Origin: Microthrixaceae bacterium
GTDB taxonomy: Bacteria; Actinomycetota; Acidimicrobiia; Acidimicrobiales; Microtrichaceae
Assembly: GCA_023957975.1 (NCBI GenBank)
Contig: JAMLGM010000002.1
Span: 124,001-188,000, forward strand
Length of the DNA: 64,000 nt
Reading direction: 5' to 3'
Numbering within the stretch: the stretch's first letter is position 1; each line of letters opens with the position of its first letter. Of this stretch, positions 1 through 8,791 are shown in pieces. The notes beneath the pieces are model-generated. The model was not told where the DNA came from. It worked only from the letters and a program-made list of their open reading frames with translations, and did not search any database. The position numbers and the translations under genes were made by a program.

Positions 1-2132
1 TCGAGTCGGCCGCTCACGCACTTGCTGCTGTCGAGCTGAATGGTCGGCGAGACGGTGACCTCCCGAGAGGCTGCGCACGGGCCCTGCACGCAGTGACGGA
101 AGCTGCCGCCGGATCCCGGGGCGATGCGGGCGGTGTTGATGTGTTTGACCGATGCCGAGGTGTAGGGGATCGGCGTACCGTCGGTGTGGTCGTGTGCCTT
201 GACGGTGATGGTGATGGCAGTGGCGCTCTGACCTGGGGTGAGGGTGCCCGACCATTGGAAGGCCAACGGGGTTTCGCCGGCGTTGCAGGTCGGATCCACC
301 GACGGGGTCCATCCGGTTGAGGTGGTGGAGACCACGGTGAAGTGTGCCGGCACACAGTCGGTCACGATCGGCTGCTGGAGCGAACCGGTCGCGTCGGCGG
401 AGTTGGACGCGGTGATGGTATAGGTCGCCTGGTCGCCGGGTTGCATGGTCGTGCGGCTGACGGTCTTGGCGATACCGGGGTGAGGCAGTGGTGACTCGAG
501 GAAGTACGGCGCCGACGAGGTGGCGGTGCGAAGCGCCTGATCGCGCGGGCTCACCTCGAGGGTCGAGGTGTTGGTGTATCGGCCGTAGTCGGTTGCGGCC
601 GGCGTTCCGATGGTGCCGACAACGCGCTGGCCGGTGGTGCTGAACACTCCCGAGAAGTCGGTCGACTCATCCCACACCCAACGGACGTGGCGATGGGCCG
701 GGTTCGGCCAGGCGATGGCCGCAGCGCCGCTGGCGACGCCGCTCGCGGCGGTCACCCAGGTGATCCCATCGGCGGAGGTTTCGATCGTCGCGGGGATTGC
801 GAGGTTCCACGTGCCGGGGGTGATCGAGGTGGGGGTGAAGCTGTCGGGGAACCCTCCGCCGGAGCGGTCGGGCGCGATATCGCCGTCGGCGAAGGTCCAG
901 GAGCCGTCGGACAACACGACCCGGTCGAGGGGGTAGTCGCTGTCGATCGTGGCGCTGAACTGGTACCGGCCGGTGTCGCCGTCGGTCACGTAGTAGTTGG
1001 AGGAGCCGGAGGCGTCGCGGAAGGACTTCGAGGTGCTGGCACCCCAGAAGCCGGGGGTGGCCAGGACGTGGTTCGTCGATGCGGTGCCGAGCGGAACTCC
1101 AGGAACCCCGCCCCCGTAGGAGCCCTCACCCGTGACGGTGTTCGCCTTGGCCGCCCCCGGGGTGTTTGAGGGGTGACTCGAATCGAACCGGCCGTTCACC
1201 TTCATGCGGAAACAGCCGTCGGAGCCGAGCGGCGGTCGATGGGAGGCATCGAAGGTCCACGTGATGGTTCCGGCACCATCGGAAACCAGGTCGGCGGGAT
1301 CCGGAGCAACGTTGTCGTCGAGGTACACACCGCCGTGTTTAACGGAGGTGACGGTGAAGCCGGCCGGGACGGTGTCGATGATCGTGTACTCGTTCCACAC
1401 GGCGCTGAACGCGTCGACGGCACACACCGAAACATTCCAGGTGTAGCCATAGTCGCGGCGAAGCGTGGTGCCGTTGGCGGCCGGTCCCGTCTTAAAGACC
1501 GTCCAGTTCGGAGTCGACCCCGTCACCGTGGTCGTTGCGGTCGGGCTGGTCGAGACGTTGGCGCCGAGCGTCGCGGTGGCGGTGTTGGACAGGGTCTGCG
1601 AGCCGGCGGGAATCTGATTGGCCGGAATCCGCGCCACGATCGTGATCACGCCGGAGGTGCCAGCCGCCCAGGTGCCGGCGGTGGCCACGACCCGCGGTGC
1701 GTTGGGGACCGAGGTGTCGAGGGAGGAGCCGGTGCTCCAGACCCCCGACGGAAAGTTCGCGCTCACGAACTCGAGGGGCACCGTCTCGCCGTACACGTTG
1801 GTGAACGTCGGCAGCGGATCGCTGAACGCCGCACCGTCGCAACCCTCGCCGGACTCGTCGTTGTTCGAACACGTGAAGTTGATGCTGTAGGTCAGCAGTT
1901 CACCCGGCTGCGCGGTCGCCTTGTTCACCGTCTTGGTCGTGAGCAGCGGGGTTGCGGCTCCGGCGGCGGCGGCCATGGGCAGGGGTGCGATGGCCATGCA
2001 CACTGTGGCCATCGCCGCCAGCTTCGCGACGAACGATCCGCGTCGGGCCCGGCGCTTTGGTCCCTTGGCGGGCTCGACAGGAACGATGGGTTCGATAGCA
2101 TCGTTGGGTTCGAAACGAGATGGGGTTGGCAT
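1..2132 (-). CDS. Secreted DUF11-like repeat surface protein, C-terminus cut by window edge
   Basis: An uninterrupted minus-strand frame of about 710 codons runs from an ATG at 2132 to the left edge with no stop. A ribosome site (AGAGGA) sits just upstream of the ATG. Residues 1-33 are polar and basic (KGPKRRARRG), followed by a hydrophobic segment ending in AAAAGAATP, which looks like a long Sec signal peptide. The rest is rich in Thr, Ser, Gly and Asp. It contains DUF11-type modules: two copies of a 'K-T-V-x(4-6)-T-x-Q-P-G-(E/D)' strand start (near residues 66 and 565) with later 'N-T-A' strands. Such beta-sandwich repeats occur in large cell-surface or stalk proteins. It is probably exported and wall-associated; ligand and anchoring are unknown because the C-terminus is missing. 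Confidence 0.85.
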   Translation of the reverse strand, partial: MPTPSRFEPNDAIEPIVPVEPAKGPKRRARRGSFVAKLAAMATVCMAIAPLPMAAAAGAATPLLTTKTVNKATAQPGELLTYSINFTCSNNDESGEGCDGAAFSDPLPTFTNVYGETVPLEFVSANFPSGVWSTGSSLDTSVPNAPRVVATAGTWAAGTSGVITIVARIPANQIPAGSQTLSNTATATLGANVSTSPTATTTVTGSTPNWTVFKTGPAANGTTLRRDYGYTWNVSVCAVDAFSAVWNEYTIIDTVPAGFTVTSVKHGGVYLDDNVAPDPADLVSDGAGTITWTFDASHRPPLGSDGCFRMKVNGRFDSSHPSNTPGAAKANTVTGEGSYGGGVPGVPLGTASTNHVLATPGFWGASTSKSFRDASGSSNYYVTDGDTGRYQFSATIDSDYPLDRVVLSDGSWTFADGDIAPDRSGGGFPDSFTPTSITPGTWNLAIPATIETSADGITWVTAASGVASGAAAIAWPNPAHRHVRWVWDESTDFSGVFSTTGQRVVGTIGTPAATDYGRYTNTSTLEVSPRDQALRTATSSAPYFLESPLPHPGIAKTVSRTTMQPGDQATYTITASNSADATGSLQQPIVTDCVPAHFTVVSTTSTGWTPSVDPTCNAGETPLAFQWSGTLTPGQSATAITITVKAHDHTDGTPIPYTSASVKHINTARIAPGSGGSFRHCVQGPCAASREVTVSPTIQLDSSKCVSGRL

Positions 2133-2315
2133 CAGGTCCTCTTTCGTACCGAGTGGAGGCCGCTGCGGCGCACCGTCGGGTGGACGGGCGCGTCGCGGCG
2201 TTCAATTCGATGGTGGGAAATTCAACGCCACTCGAATCGGCACAAGTCGGCCGGTGTTGAGCCGTCCGACCCAGAGCATCCGTGTATGTGACCGATGTCG
2301 CTGGTGCCTTCGGTG

Positions 2316-2351
2316 AAAACGACGAAGGGAGCGGCCGAACCGCTCCCTTCG
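2316..2351 (-). terminator. Intrinsic terminator after the NYN-S1-tail gene
   Basis: A perfect 12-bp stem (2323-2334 with 2340-2351) encloses a CCGAA loop. On the minus strand it is followed 3 bases later by TTTT. It begins about 35 bases past the stop of the gene at 2387-4117. Confidence 0.85.
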
Positions 2352-2386
2352 ATCGAACTCGTGCTGGCTTTCGCCGGCGGCCTAGG

Positions 2387-4117
2387 TCACTTGGTCGAGG
2401 CCTTCTTAGCCGGGGCCTTCTTGGCCGGGGCCTTTTTGGCAGGGGCCTTTGCCGCAGGTGCCTTCTTGGCAGGGGCCTTTGCCGCAGGTGCCTTCTTGGC
2501 GGGGGCCTTTGCCGCAGGTGCCTTCTTGGCGGGGGCCTTTGCCGCAGCCTTGGCGGGCGCCTTCTTCGCGGGCGCCTTCTTTGCCGCAGCCTTGGCGGGC
2601 GCCTTCTTTGCCGCAGCCTTGGCGGGCGCCTTCTTTGCCGCAGCCTTGGCGGGCGCCTTCTTGGCAGCAGCCTTGGCTGGGGCCTTCTTGGCTGAGGCCT
2701 TCTTAGCGGGCGCAGTCTTGGCTGGTGCCTTCTTGGCTGGTGCCTTGGCGGGTGCCTTCTTTGCGGGCGCAGCCTTGGACGCGCTTGGAGCCTTCTTGGC
2801 TGGTGCCTTGGCGGGTGCCTTCTTTGCGGGCGCAGCCTTGGACGCGCTTGGAGCCTTGGAGGCTGGGGCCTTGGAGGCAGGTGCCTTCTTGGCGGGTGCC
2901 TTCTTTGCCGGCGCCTTGGCTGGAGCCTTCTTGGCGGTGGTCTTGGTGGCCGGCGCCTTCTTAGCGGGCGCCTTTTTGGCCGGGGCCTTCGTAGCCAACG
3001 TTGCCTCCTCGGCGTGTTCGTCGGTTGCTTGCTGGTCATTGGTTGACGACGCGTTGGAACGCGGCGCTTCGCCGTTGGTCGCCGACTTCTCGACGACCGC
3101 AGGATCCGAGGATTCGGAACCGTCGGCGTGATGCAACCCGAGATCGACCCCGCGATGAGCGGTATCGAAGCGTTGCACCTCGAAGGAGCGAACCTCGCCG
3201 AGGGTCAACACATCGCGTGCTGACCGTGGCGGGGGTGACCCCAACGACTTGACCGGCACGTAGCAGCGGGTGTCACCCACCAGCACGTACGCACCGTGCG
3301 AGCTGAACTCCACGACCTCTCCGGTGACGACGTCGCCGAGCGAATACTCGGTGACGAAGTTGAGGAACGGAAGTGGTTCGTTGACCGGAGGCCGACTGGA
3401 CTTCGTCCGATCGGGTGTCCTGGCCGGAGTGGTTGCCGTCGCCGACGCCGTGCTGTCGGACTTGGTCCTGGTCGTGGACTTGGTGGCGCCGGGCTTGGTG
3501 GCGCTGGGCTCGGCGGCGCTGGTCTTGGCGGCGCTGGTCTTGGCAGCGCGGCGTTGGCCGGGCGGGGGAGTGGTCGGTACCGGAGGCGGTCCACTCGCAT
3601 CCGGCGATGCCTGGCGACGTCGCGACGACTCATTTGAAGCCGCGGACTTCTTGGCCGCCTTCTGCTTCGACTCGCGAACCGCTCGCCGGCTCGTCGGCCC
3701 GCGCACGGGGGTTCGGTCGATGAAGACCCAACCGATCGGCGGCACCGGCTTTCCGCCCACCAGGCGACCGGGTTCGAAAAGCCAGTCGTAGGTGCCGTGG
3801 AACTCCTGGAACGAATCGTTGGAGAACACGTTGGCACCGGCACGATCCGCGATCTGCAGGATGAACGCGTCGCCGCGACCGATGGCCCCGGCCGGCGGGG
3901 TGACGAGTTCGCCGTCGAGGACGGCCTCTTCGAAACGCGGGAGTTCGGAAGGATCGATCCGGTGACCGAACGTCGCGTCGACGACCACGATGACGACATC
4001 GTGGGGCCGTTCGGCGATGAACGCGGTGACGGCTTCGTCGAGTTGTTGGAGGCTGGGGACGGATCGGCCTTCGGTGGCGATGTTCGATCCGTCAACAACG
4101 AGTGTGGTCTCGGTCAT
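2387..4117 (-). CDS. NYN/Zc3h12a-like ribonuclease fused to S1-like domain and H1-like tail
   Basis: 576 residues in three parts. Residues 1-135 match the NYN/PIN-like fold of Zc3h12a-type RNases: VDGSN (D9, N12), VVDATFGH (D47), GRGDAF (D83) and SNDSF (D101) are the expected acidic metal-binding positions. A basic Ser/Ala/Pro linker (140-245) leads to an S1-like OB domain (about 258-328: GDVVTGEVVEFSSHGAYVLV). From about 375 to the end the protein is AKKAPAKKAP-type repeat, like histone H1 or mycobacterial HupB tails. Inferred role: a nucleic-acid-tethered RNase or RNA-processing factor. The tail is encoded by DNA repeats, so its length probably varies between strains. It stands alone, with its own terminator. 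Start is the ATG at 4117. Confidence 0.8.
   Translation of the reverse strand: MTETTLVVDGSNIATEGRSVPSLQQLDEAVTAFIAERPHDVVIVVVDATFGHRIDPSELPRFEEAVLDGELVTPPAGAIGRGDAFILQIADRAGANVFSNDSFQEFHGTYDWLFEPGRLVGGKPVPPIGWVFIDRTPVRGPTSRRAVRESKQKAAKKSAASNESSRRRQASPDASGPPPVPTTPPPGQRRAAKTSAAKTSAAEPSATKPGATKSTTRTKSDSTASATATTPARTPDRTKSSRPPVNEPLPFLNFVTEYSLGDVVTGEVVEFSSHGAYVLVGDTRCYVPVKSLGSPPPRSARDVLTLGEVRSFEVQRFDTAHRGVDLGLHHADGSESSDPAVVEKSATNGEAPRSNASSTNDQQATDEHAEEATLATKAPAKKAPAKKAPATKTTAKKAPAKAPAKKAPAKKAPASKAPASKAPSASKAAPAKKAPAKAPAKKAPSASKAAPAKKAPAKAPAKKAPAKTAPAKKASAKKAPAKAAAKKAPAKAAAKKAPAKAAAKKAPAKAAAKKAPAKKAPAKAAAKAPAKKAPAAKAPAKKAPAAKAPAKKAPAAKAPAKKAPAKKAPAKKASTK
2393..2990. repeat. Coding tandem repeats of the Lys/Ala/Pro tail
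   Basis: The region is built of nested in-frame repeats: about 30-bp units (2440-2540), about 27-bp units (2541-2660) and a perfect 63-bp duplication (2727-2789 and 2790-2852). All periods are multiples of three, so copy changes keep the frame. Confidence 0.85.
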
Positions 4118-4171
4118 GACAGGTACTAAGTGAAGCAGGTCGTGAAGTGAATACTGCGGACCGTCGCGACC

Positions 4172-4177
4172 TAGGGT
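4172..4177 (+). promoter_or_regulatory. -10 hexamer of HAD gene (leaderless)
   Basis: TAGGGT, 7 bases before the GTG at 4185. An alternative upstream GTG at 4176 overlaps this hexamer, which argues against it as start. Confidence 0.6.
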
Positions 4178-4184
4178 GCAGGCG

Positions 4185-4856
4185 GTGGATTTCGACGCAG
4201 TGTTTTTCGACTTCGGCGGTGTCGTGCTTTCCTCTCCGTTTGAAGCGTTCTCAGTCTATGAGCAACGCGCTGGTCTTCCACCGAATGCGGTCAGAACGAT
4301 CAACGCCACCAACCCCGATGCGAACGCCTGGGCGCAGTTTGAACGCAACGAGTTGAGTGTCGAGGAGTTCATCGAGCGCTTTGAAGCGGAGGGTCGGGAG
4401 CTGGGTTTCGACATCGACGGTGTTGAAGTGTTGCGCTGTCTCGACGGAGAGCTGCGCCCGGAGATGGTGGAGGTCGTGGGGCGGTGCCAGCAGATTGCGA
4501 CGACGGCGATGTTGACCAACAACGTCGTGTCGATGAGCGCGGCCGGCTTCGACGAGCGGTCCGGTGGTTCCGGTATCGGCACTGATGGTGTTGATATGTT
4601 CACCGAAGTGCTCGGATACTTCGACCACATCATCGAGAGCTCGGCGGTGGGGGTGCGAAAGCCGGAACGGCGTTTCTATGAGATCGCGTGCGAGGTCGCG
4701 CAGGTGGAGCCCTCGAGGGTCGTGTTTCTCGACGACCTCGGAATCAATCTCAAGCCGGCGCGCGAACTCGGCATGACGACGATCAAGGTCGTCGACCCCG
4801 CAATGGCGATCGACGACCTTGAAGCGGTGATGGGCGTTTCGTTGCGAGTTCTGTAG
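4185..4856 (+). CDS. HAD-superfamily hydrolase (subfamily IA-like)
   Basis: 223 residues from the GTG at 4185. Motif I is FFDFGGVV: the nucleophile Asp is present but the usual second Asp (D-x-D) is Gly, as in several HAD-IA branches. Motif II is the T in AMLTNN. The Lys is in VRKPERRFY and motif III is VFLDDLG. An insertion cap lies at about 15-95. Family knowledge supports a small-molecule phosphatase or dehalogenase-like hydrolase; the substrate cannot be read. The gene is monocistronic, and its TAG stop lies inside the left arm of the inverted repeat at 4848. It converges on kgd. Confidence 0.8.
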   Translation: MDFDAVFFDFGGVVLSSPFEAFSVYEQRAGLPPNAVRTINATNPDANAWAQFERNELSVEEFIERFEAEGRELGFDIDGVEVLRCLDGELRPEMVEVVGRCQQIATTAMLTNNVVSMSAAGFDERSGGSGIGTDGVDMFTEVLGYFDHIIESSAVGVRKPERRFYEIACEVAQVEPSRVVFLDDLGINLKPARELGMTTIKVVDPAMAIDDLEAVMGVSLRVL

Positions 4857-4897
4857 GTAATCCATGTCGCTATGGCGACGGGAATTACCTACAGAAC
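4848..4897. repeat. 50-bp structured inverted repeat, family A copy 1
   Basis: Outer arms of 14 bp (4848-4861 and 4884-4897; GTTCTGTAGGTAAT and its complement) flank a second 5-bp stem (4866-4870 with 4875-4879) with a TATG loop. It lies between the convergent HAD gene and kgd, and its left arm supplies the HAD stop codon. A bidirectional terminator or a REP-like element is possible; there is no T-run. Copy 2 is at 16575-16624. Confidence 0.85.
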
Positions 4898-4906
4898 GGC
4901 GGGGCG

Positions 4907-4934
4907 TGGAACCGGCTCAGTGGAACTGGCTCAG
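4907..4934. repeat. 14-bp tandem duplication that forms the kgd stop
   Basis: Two adjacent 14-bp units (one mismatch) span the last codons of kgd. On the minus strand the unit is CTGAGCC(A/G)GTTCCA. The first copy is read as Leu-Ser-Gln-Phe and the second copy, shifted by two bases, supplies the TGA stop. Confidence 0.8.
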
Positions 4935-7900
4935 TTCGCGCTGAGCGAGCGGAGCGAAGGCCTTGTCGAGGATCTCGTGTTGTTCCTGGGCGTGGATCGC
5001 CGCCTTGCCAGTCGCCGGTGATCCGCCCTCGGAGCGGCTGATGCGGCGGATCTCGTACTGGTTGCCGTGAGCCTCGAAGAGCCGGCCCTTGATCCCGTTC
5101 CAGGGGCCCATGTTCTCGGGTTCCTCCTGCAGCCACACGATCTCGGTGCAGTTGGGGTAGCGGGCAAGCTCCTCCTTGATGGCGGCATAGGGCCAAGGGA
5201 AGAGTTGCTCGACGCGCGCGACCGCGGCGTTCGCCCCGAGCGCGTCGCGCCGTGCTGCCGCCTCGTGGCCGACCTTGCCGCTCGCGAGCACCAAACGGGT
5301 GACCGAGTTCGGGTCGATCGGCGAAGCGTCGCCGATCAGCTCGCGGAACGTACCCGCGGTGAAATCGGAAACCGGGCTGCGATAGTTCTTCGCGCGGATG
5401 CCCGACTTCGGGGTGAACACGATGAGCGGCTTGCGCACCTCGCGGTGCATCTGGCGACGCAGCAGGTGGAAGAACTGTGCGGCCGTCGTCGGGTTGGCGA
5501 TCTGAATGTTGTCCTCGGCAGCCAGGGACATGAACCGTTCGATACGGGCCGAGGAGTGCTCCGGTCCCTGCCCCTCGTAGCCGTGGGGCAACAACATGAC
5601 CAACCCGGAGGTCTGGTTCCACTTGTCTTCTGCGGAGGTGATGTATTGATCGATGACGATCTGTGCCCCGTTCATGAAGTCGCCGAACTGGGCCTCCCAC
5701 ATGACCAGCGCCGCCGGGTTGGTCACCGAGTACCCGTACTCGAAGCCCAACACCGCGTACTCGCTGAGCAGGGAGTCGTAGATCCACAGCTTGGTCGTGT
5801 CGGAGGTGAGCAGCGACAGCGGAACGAACTCGTCGCCGTTGTGGTTGTCGACGAGGGTGGAGTGGCGGTGGCTGAAAGTGCCGCGGCGGCTGTCCTGGCC
5901 GGTCAGACGAATCGAGGTTCCCTCGAGCAGTGTCGTGCCGAACGCGAATGCTTCTCCGAGGGCCCAATCGACCTCACCGTCGCGATACATCTTGGTTCGG
6001 GTCTCAAATTGCTTGGCCAGCTTCGGGTGAACCGTGAATCCATCGGGATGTGAGGACAACGCCTCGTAGACGCGGTCGAGCATCTCCGCCGACACAGCGG
6101 TCTCCGCCGCAGGCAGCACCCCCTTGGCCGGTGGGTGGGGCTTGGCGATCACCTCGCCGACCGGTGCGGACTGACGTGTTTCTTCGAGTGCCGACTGCAG
6201 GCGCTCGTTGAAGTCGGCCAGGAAGACCTCGGCCTCCTCGATCGAGATATCGCCGCGGCGGACCAGGCTTTCGGTGTACACCTTGCGCACGCTGCGACGG
6301 GCGTCGATCGAGCGATACATGAGCGGCTGGGTGTAGCTCGGGTCGTCGCCCTCGTTGTGGCCGTGGCGCCGATAGCACACCATGTCGATCACGACGTCCT
6401 TGTTGAACTGCTGGCGATACCGCAACGCCAAGCGCGCCACGCGCACGCAGGCCTCGGGGTCGTCGCCGTTGACGTGGAAGATCGGCGCCTGAACGGTCTT
6501 GGCCACGTCGGTGCAGTATTCCGAACTGCGCGCAGCCGACGGGTCGGTGGTGAAGCCGAGTTGATTGTTGATGATGACGTGGATCGTGCCGCCGACCTTG
6601 TAACCCTTGATGAGGGAGAGATTCAGGGTTTCGGCCACCACACCCTGGCCGGCAAACGCGGCGTCGCCGTGCAACAGGATCGGCAACACCGGGAAGCGCA
6701 CCGCTCCCTCGCCCTCGGGGATGGCGTCCATCTTGGCGCGGGCCATGCCCTCCACGATCGGGTTCACCGTTTCGAGATGGCTCGGGTTCGCTGCCAACTC
6801 GACCGGAATCGTGCGTCCGGACCGGGCGGTGAAGGTGCCGTGTTGGCCGAGGTGATACTTCACGTCGCCCGAACCCTGGATGGAGTCGGGGTCGACGTGG
6901 CCCTCGAACTCCTTGAACAGCTTCGTGTAACTCTTGCCGACGATGTTGACGAGCACGTTGAGTCGCCCGCGGTGCGCCATACCCAACACGGCACCCGACA
7001 TCTCGCGGTCGGCTGCGCTGTCGAGGATCGCGTCGAGGATGGCGATGGTCGATTCGGCTCCCTCGAGTCCGAAGCGCTTCTGGCCCATCCACTTGGTGGC
7101 CAGGAACTTTTCGAGCGCCTCGGCCGCGTTGAGGGTGTTGAGGATGTGGCGCTGCTCGTCGGGTTCGAGGGTCTGCTTGGCCCCCTCGACCTGTTGCTGA
7201 ATCCAGCGCTTTTCGTCGGTGGAGGTGATGTGTGTGTACTCGATGCCGATCGTGCGGCAGTACGCATCGCGCAACACGCCGAGGATGTCGCCGAGCTTCA
7301 TGCGTTCGAGGCCGCCCACCGGCGCATACACCCCCGAGTTGAACCCGGTGAGGAATTCGCGCTCGAGGTCCCAGATCGTGAGCCCGTAGAACGCCGGGTC
7401 GAGTTCGGGGTGCATCTGTGGTGGTTCGGCCGCGAGCGGATCGAGATCGGCGATCAGGTGGCCGCGTACCCGGTACATGTTGATGAGGTTGGCCACCTTC
7501 ATCTGCTTTTCGATGGCGCCCTGCTCGCGGTCGGCCGGGTTGTCGTCTCGGTTCCAGTGCACGGCGGTGTAGGGCACGCCGATGGAGGCGAAGAGGCTCT
7601 CATAGAACCCCTCCTGGCCGAGGAGCAACTCGTTGACCTTTTTCAGGAACAGTCCGGACTCGGCACCCTGAATGATGCGGTGGTCATAGGTCGAACTGAT
7701 CGTCATGACCTTCGAGATGCCGAGATCCGCGATCGTGCGAGGATCCGCCGCGGCAAACCCGGTCGGGTAGGTGAGCGACCCGACCCCGATGATGGCGCCC
7801 TGTCCGGGCATGAGGCGGGGAACCGAACGCTCGGTGCCGATCGTGCCCGGGTTGGTGAGCGTGATCGTCGCTCCGGCGAAGTCTTCGACCGCCAACTTGT

Positions 7901-8675
7901 TCGACGACGCCTTGCGGACCAGTTCGTCGTAGGAGTTCACGAACGTCTGGAAGTCCATGGTGTCGGCGTGCTTGATCACCGGCACGATGAGCGAACGGGT
8001 GCCGTCCTTCTTTTCCTGATCGATCGCCAGGCCGAGATTGACCGGACGGTCCTTCAGCAGGCGGGGTTTGCCATCCGGGCCCTCGAGGAACGCGTTGTTC
8101 ATCTGCGGGAGGTGATCGGTGATGGCGCGCACGATGGCGAATCCGATGATGTGGGTGAAGCTGACCTTGCCGCCCCGGGTCCGGCCGAGATAGCCGTTGA
8201 TGACGTTGCGGTTGACCTCGAGGAGTCGGGCCGGAACCTCGCGGAAACTGGTCGCGGTCGGGACCTCGAGCGATGCCTGCATGTTCTGGGCGATCTTGGC
8301 GGCGACGCCTCGGATCGGTTCGCCCTCGGGGGCAGGAGCAGGCGCAGGTGTCGACGGTGCCGGGGCGGCAGCGCCCGCCGCGGCGGCTGCACCAGCAGGG
8401 GAGGCTGGTGCTGGCGCGGCCGGTGACGGCGCGGTCGGTGACGGCGCGGCCGGTGACGGCGCGGCCGGTGACGGCGCGGCCGGTGACGGCGCGGTGTCGG
8501 TGGTGTCATGGCTCACGACCGGCGACGGCGCCGCGCCCGGTGGCCGGTAGTCGGCGAAGAACTCCTGCCATGTAGCGCTCACGGAGGTGGGGTTGGCGAG
8601 GTACTGCTCGTACATCTCGTCGACCAACCAGGTGTTCGGACCCAACGGACGCGTCGAATTTTGATCGTCAGACAT
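4917..8675 (-). CDS. kgd: Multifunctional 2-oxoglutarate decarboxylase/dehydrogenase E1-E2 (Kgd/OdhA)
   Basis: 1252 residues, the usual size for actinobacterial Kgd/OdhA. Order: a short E1 helix (about 1-48), an Ala/Pro/Ser linker (about 50-118), an acyltransferase (E2) catalytic domain (about 120-350, with DHRIIQG near 332), then a thiamin-diphosphate E1 domain to the end (AHRGRLN near 568, GDAAFAGQG near 671, NNQLG near 704). There is no lipoyl domain, as is normal for this fused family, which borrows lipoyl groups from other E2 proteins. It catalyses the 2-oxoglutarate step of the TCA cycle. The ATG at 8675 is chosen because a TAGGCT lies 8 bases upstream; a TTG one codon earlier is less likely. 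It is divergent from xthA. Confidence 0.95.
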   Translation of the reverse strand: MSDDQNSTRPLGPNTWLVDEMYEQYLANPTSVSATWQEFFADYRPPGAAPSPVVSHDTTDTAPSPAAPSPAAPSPAAPSPTAPSPAAPAPASPAGAAAAAGAAAPAPSTPAPAPAPEGEPIRGVAAKIAQNMQASLEVPTATSFREVPARLLEVNRNVINGYLGRTRGGKVSFTHIIGFAIVRAITDHLPQMNNAFLEGPDGKPRLLKDRPVNLGLAIDQEKKDGTRSLIVPVIKHADTMDFQTFVNSYDELVRKASSNKLAVEDFAGATITLTNPGTIGTERSVPRLMPGQGAIIGVGSLTYPTGFAAADPRTIADLGISKVMTISSTYDHRIIQGAESGLFLKKVNELLLGQEGFYESLFASIGVPYTAVHWNRDDNPADREQGAIEKQMKVANLINMYRVRGHLIADLDPLAAEPPQMHPELDPAFYGLTIWDLEREFLTGFNSGVYAPVGGLERMKLGDILGVLRDAYCRTIGIEYTHITSTDEKRWIQQQVEGAKQTLEPDEQRHILNTLNAAEALEKFLATKWMGQKRFGLEGAESTIAILDAILDSAADREMSGAVLGMAHRGRLNVLVNIVGKSYTKLFKEFEGHVDPDSIQGSGDVKYHLGQHGTFTARSGRTIPVELAANPSHLETVNPIVEGMARAKMDAIPEGEGAVRFPVLPILLHGDAAFAGQGVVAETLNLSLIKGYKVGGTIHVIINNQLGFTTDPSAARSSEYCTDVAKTVQAPIFHVNGDDPEACVRVARLALRYRQQFNKDVVIDMVCYRRHGHNEGDDPSYTQPLMYRSIDARRSVRKVYTESLVRRGDISIEEAEVFLADFNERLQSALEETRQSAPVGEVIAKPHPPAKGVLPAAETAVSAEMLDRVYEALSSHPDGFTVHPKLAKQFETRTKMYRDGEVDWALGEAFAFGTTLLEGTSIRLTGQDSRRGTFSHRHSTLVDNHNGDEFVPLSLLTSDTTKLWIYDSLLSEYAVLGFEYGYSVTNPAALVMWEAQFGDFMNGAQIVIDQYITSAEDKWNQTSGLVMLLPHGYEGQGPEHSSARIERFMSLAAEDNIQIANPTTAAQFFHLLRRQMHREVRKPLIVFTPKSGIRAKNYRSPVSDFTAGTFRELIGDASPIDPNSVTRLVLASGKVGHEAAARRDALGANAAVARVEQLFPWPYAAIKEELARYPNCTEIVWLQEEPENMGPWNGIKGRLFEAHGNQYEIRRISRSEGGSPATGKAAIHAQEQHEILDKAFAPLAQRELSQFH
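8421..8495. repeat. Five 15-bp repeats encoding the Kgd linker
   Basis: Five copies of CGGTGACGGCGCGG(C/T) encode the PAAPS repeats of the Kgd interdomain linker on the minus strand. The period is a multiple of three, so copy changes alter linker length only. Confidence 0.85.
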
Positions 8676-8683
8676 CAACGATG

Positions 8684-8689
8684 AGCCTA
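8684..8689 (-). promoter_or_regulatory. -10 hexamer of kgd (leaderless)
   Basis: TAGGCT on the minus strand, 8 bases before the ATG at 8675. Confidence 0.65.
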
Positions 8690-8778
8690 ACCGTTCGGTT
8701 CCCCCGGGCGGTGGTGGCTCCGTGGGTGTTTGTCACGTCGCGCCGGCCGGGAAATGCGGCGCGAAAAACTCCAACGGG

Positions 8779-8784
8779 TAAGGT
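8779..8784 (+). promoter_or_regulatory. -10 hexamer of xthA (leaderless)
   Basis: TAAGGT, 7 bases before the GTG at 8792. Confidence 0.6.
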
Positions 8785-8791
8785 TCGCGGC

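Noticed and set aside
2282-3131. Plus-strand frames of Leu/Gly- or Ala/Phe-rich repeats over the tail region
   Set aside because: They are the antisense reading of the Lys/Ala/Pro repeat; the minus-strand frame has NYN and S1 domains and a terminator.
6135-8426. Long plus-strand frame of 763 codons opposite kgd
   Set aside because: It is the complement of an excellent Kgd coding frame and shows no recognisable domain; GC-rich codon structure explains it.
8411-8500. Possible direct-repeat array such as CRISPR
   Set aside because: The 15-bp units are contiguous, lack spacers and encode the PAAPS linker of Kgd.
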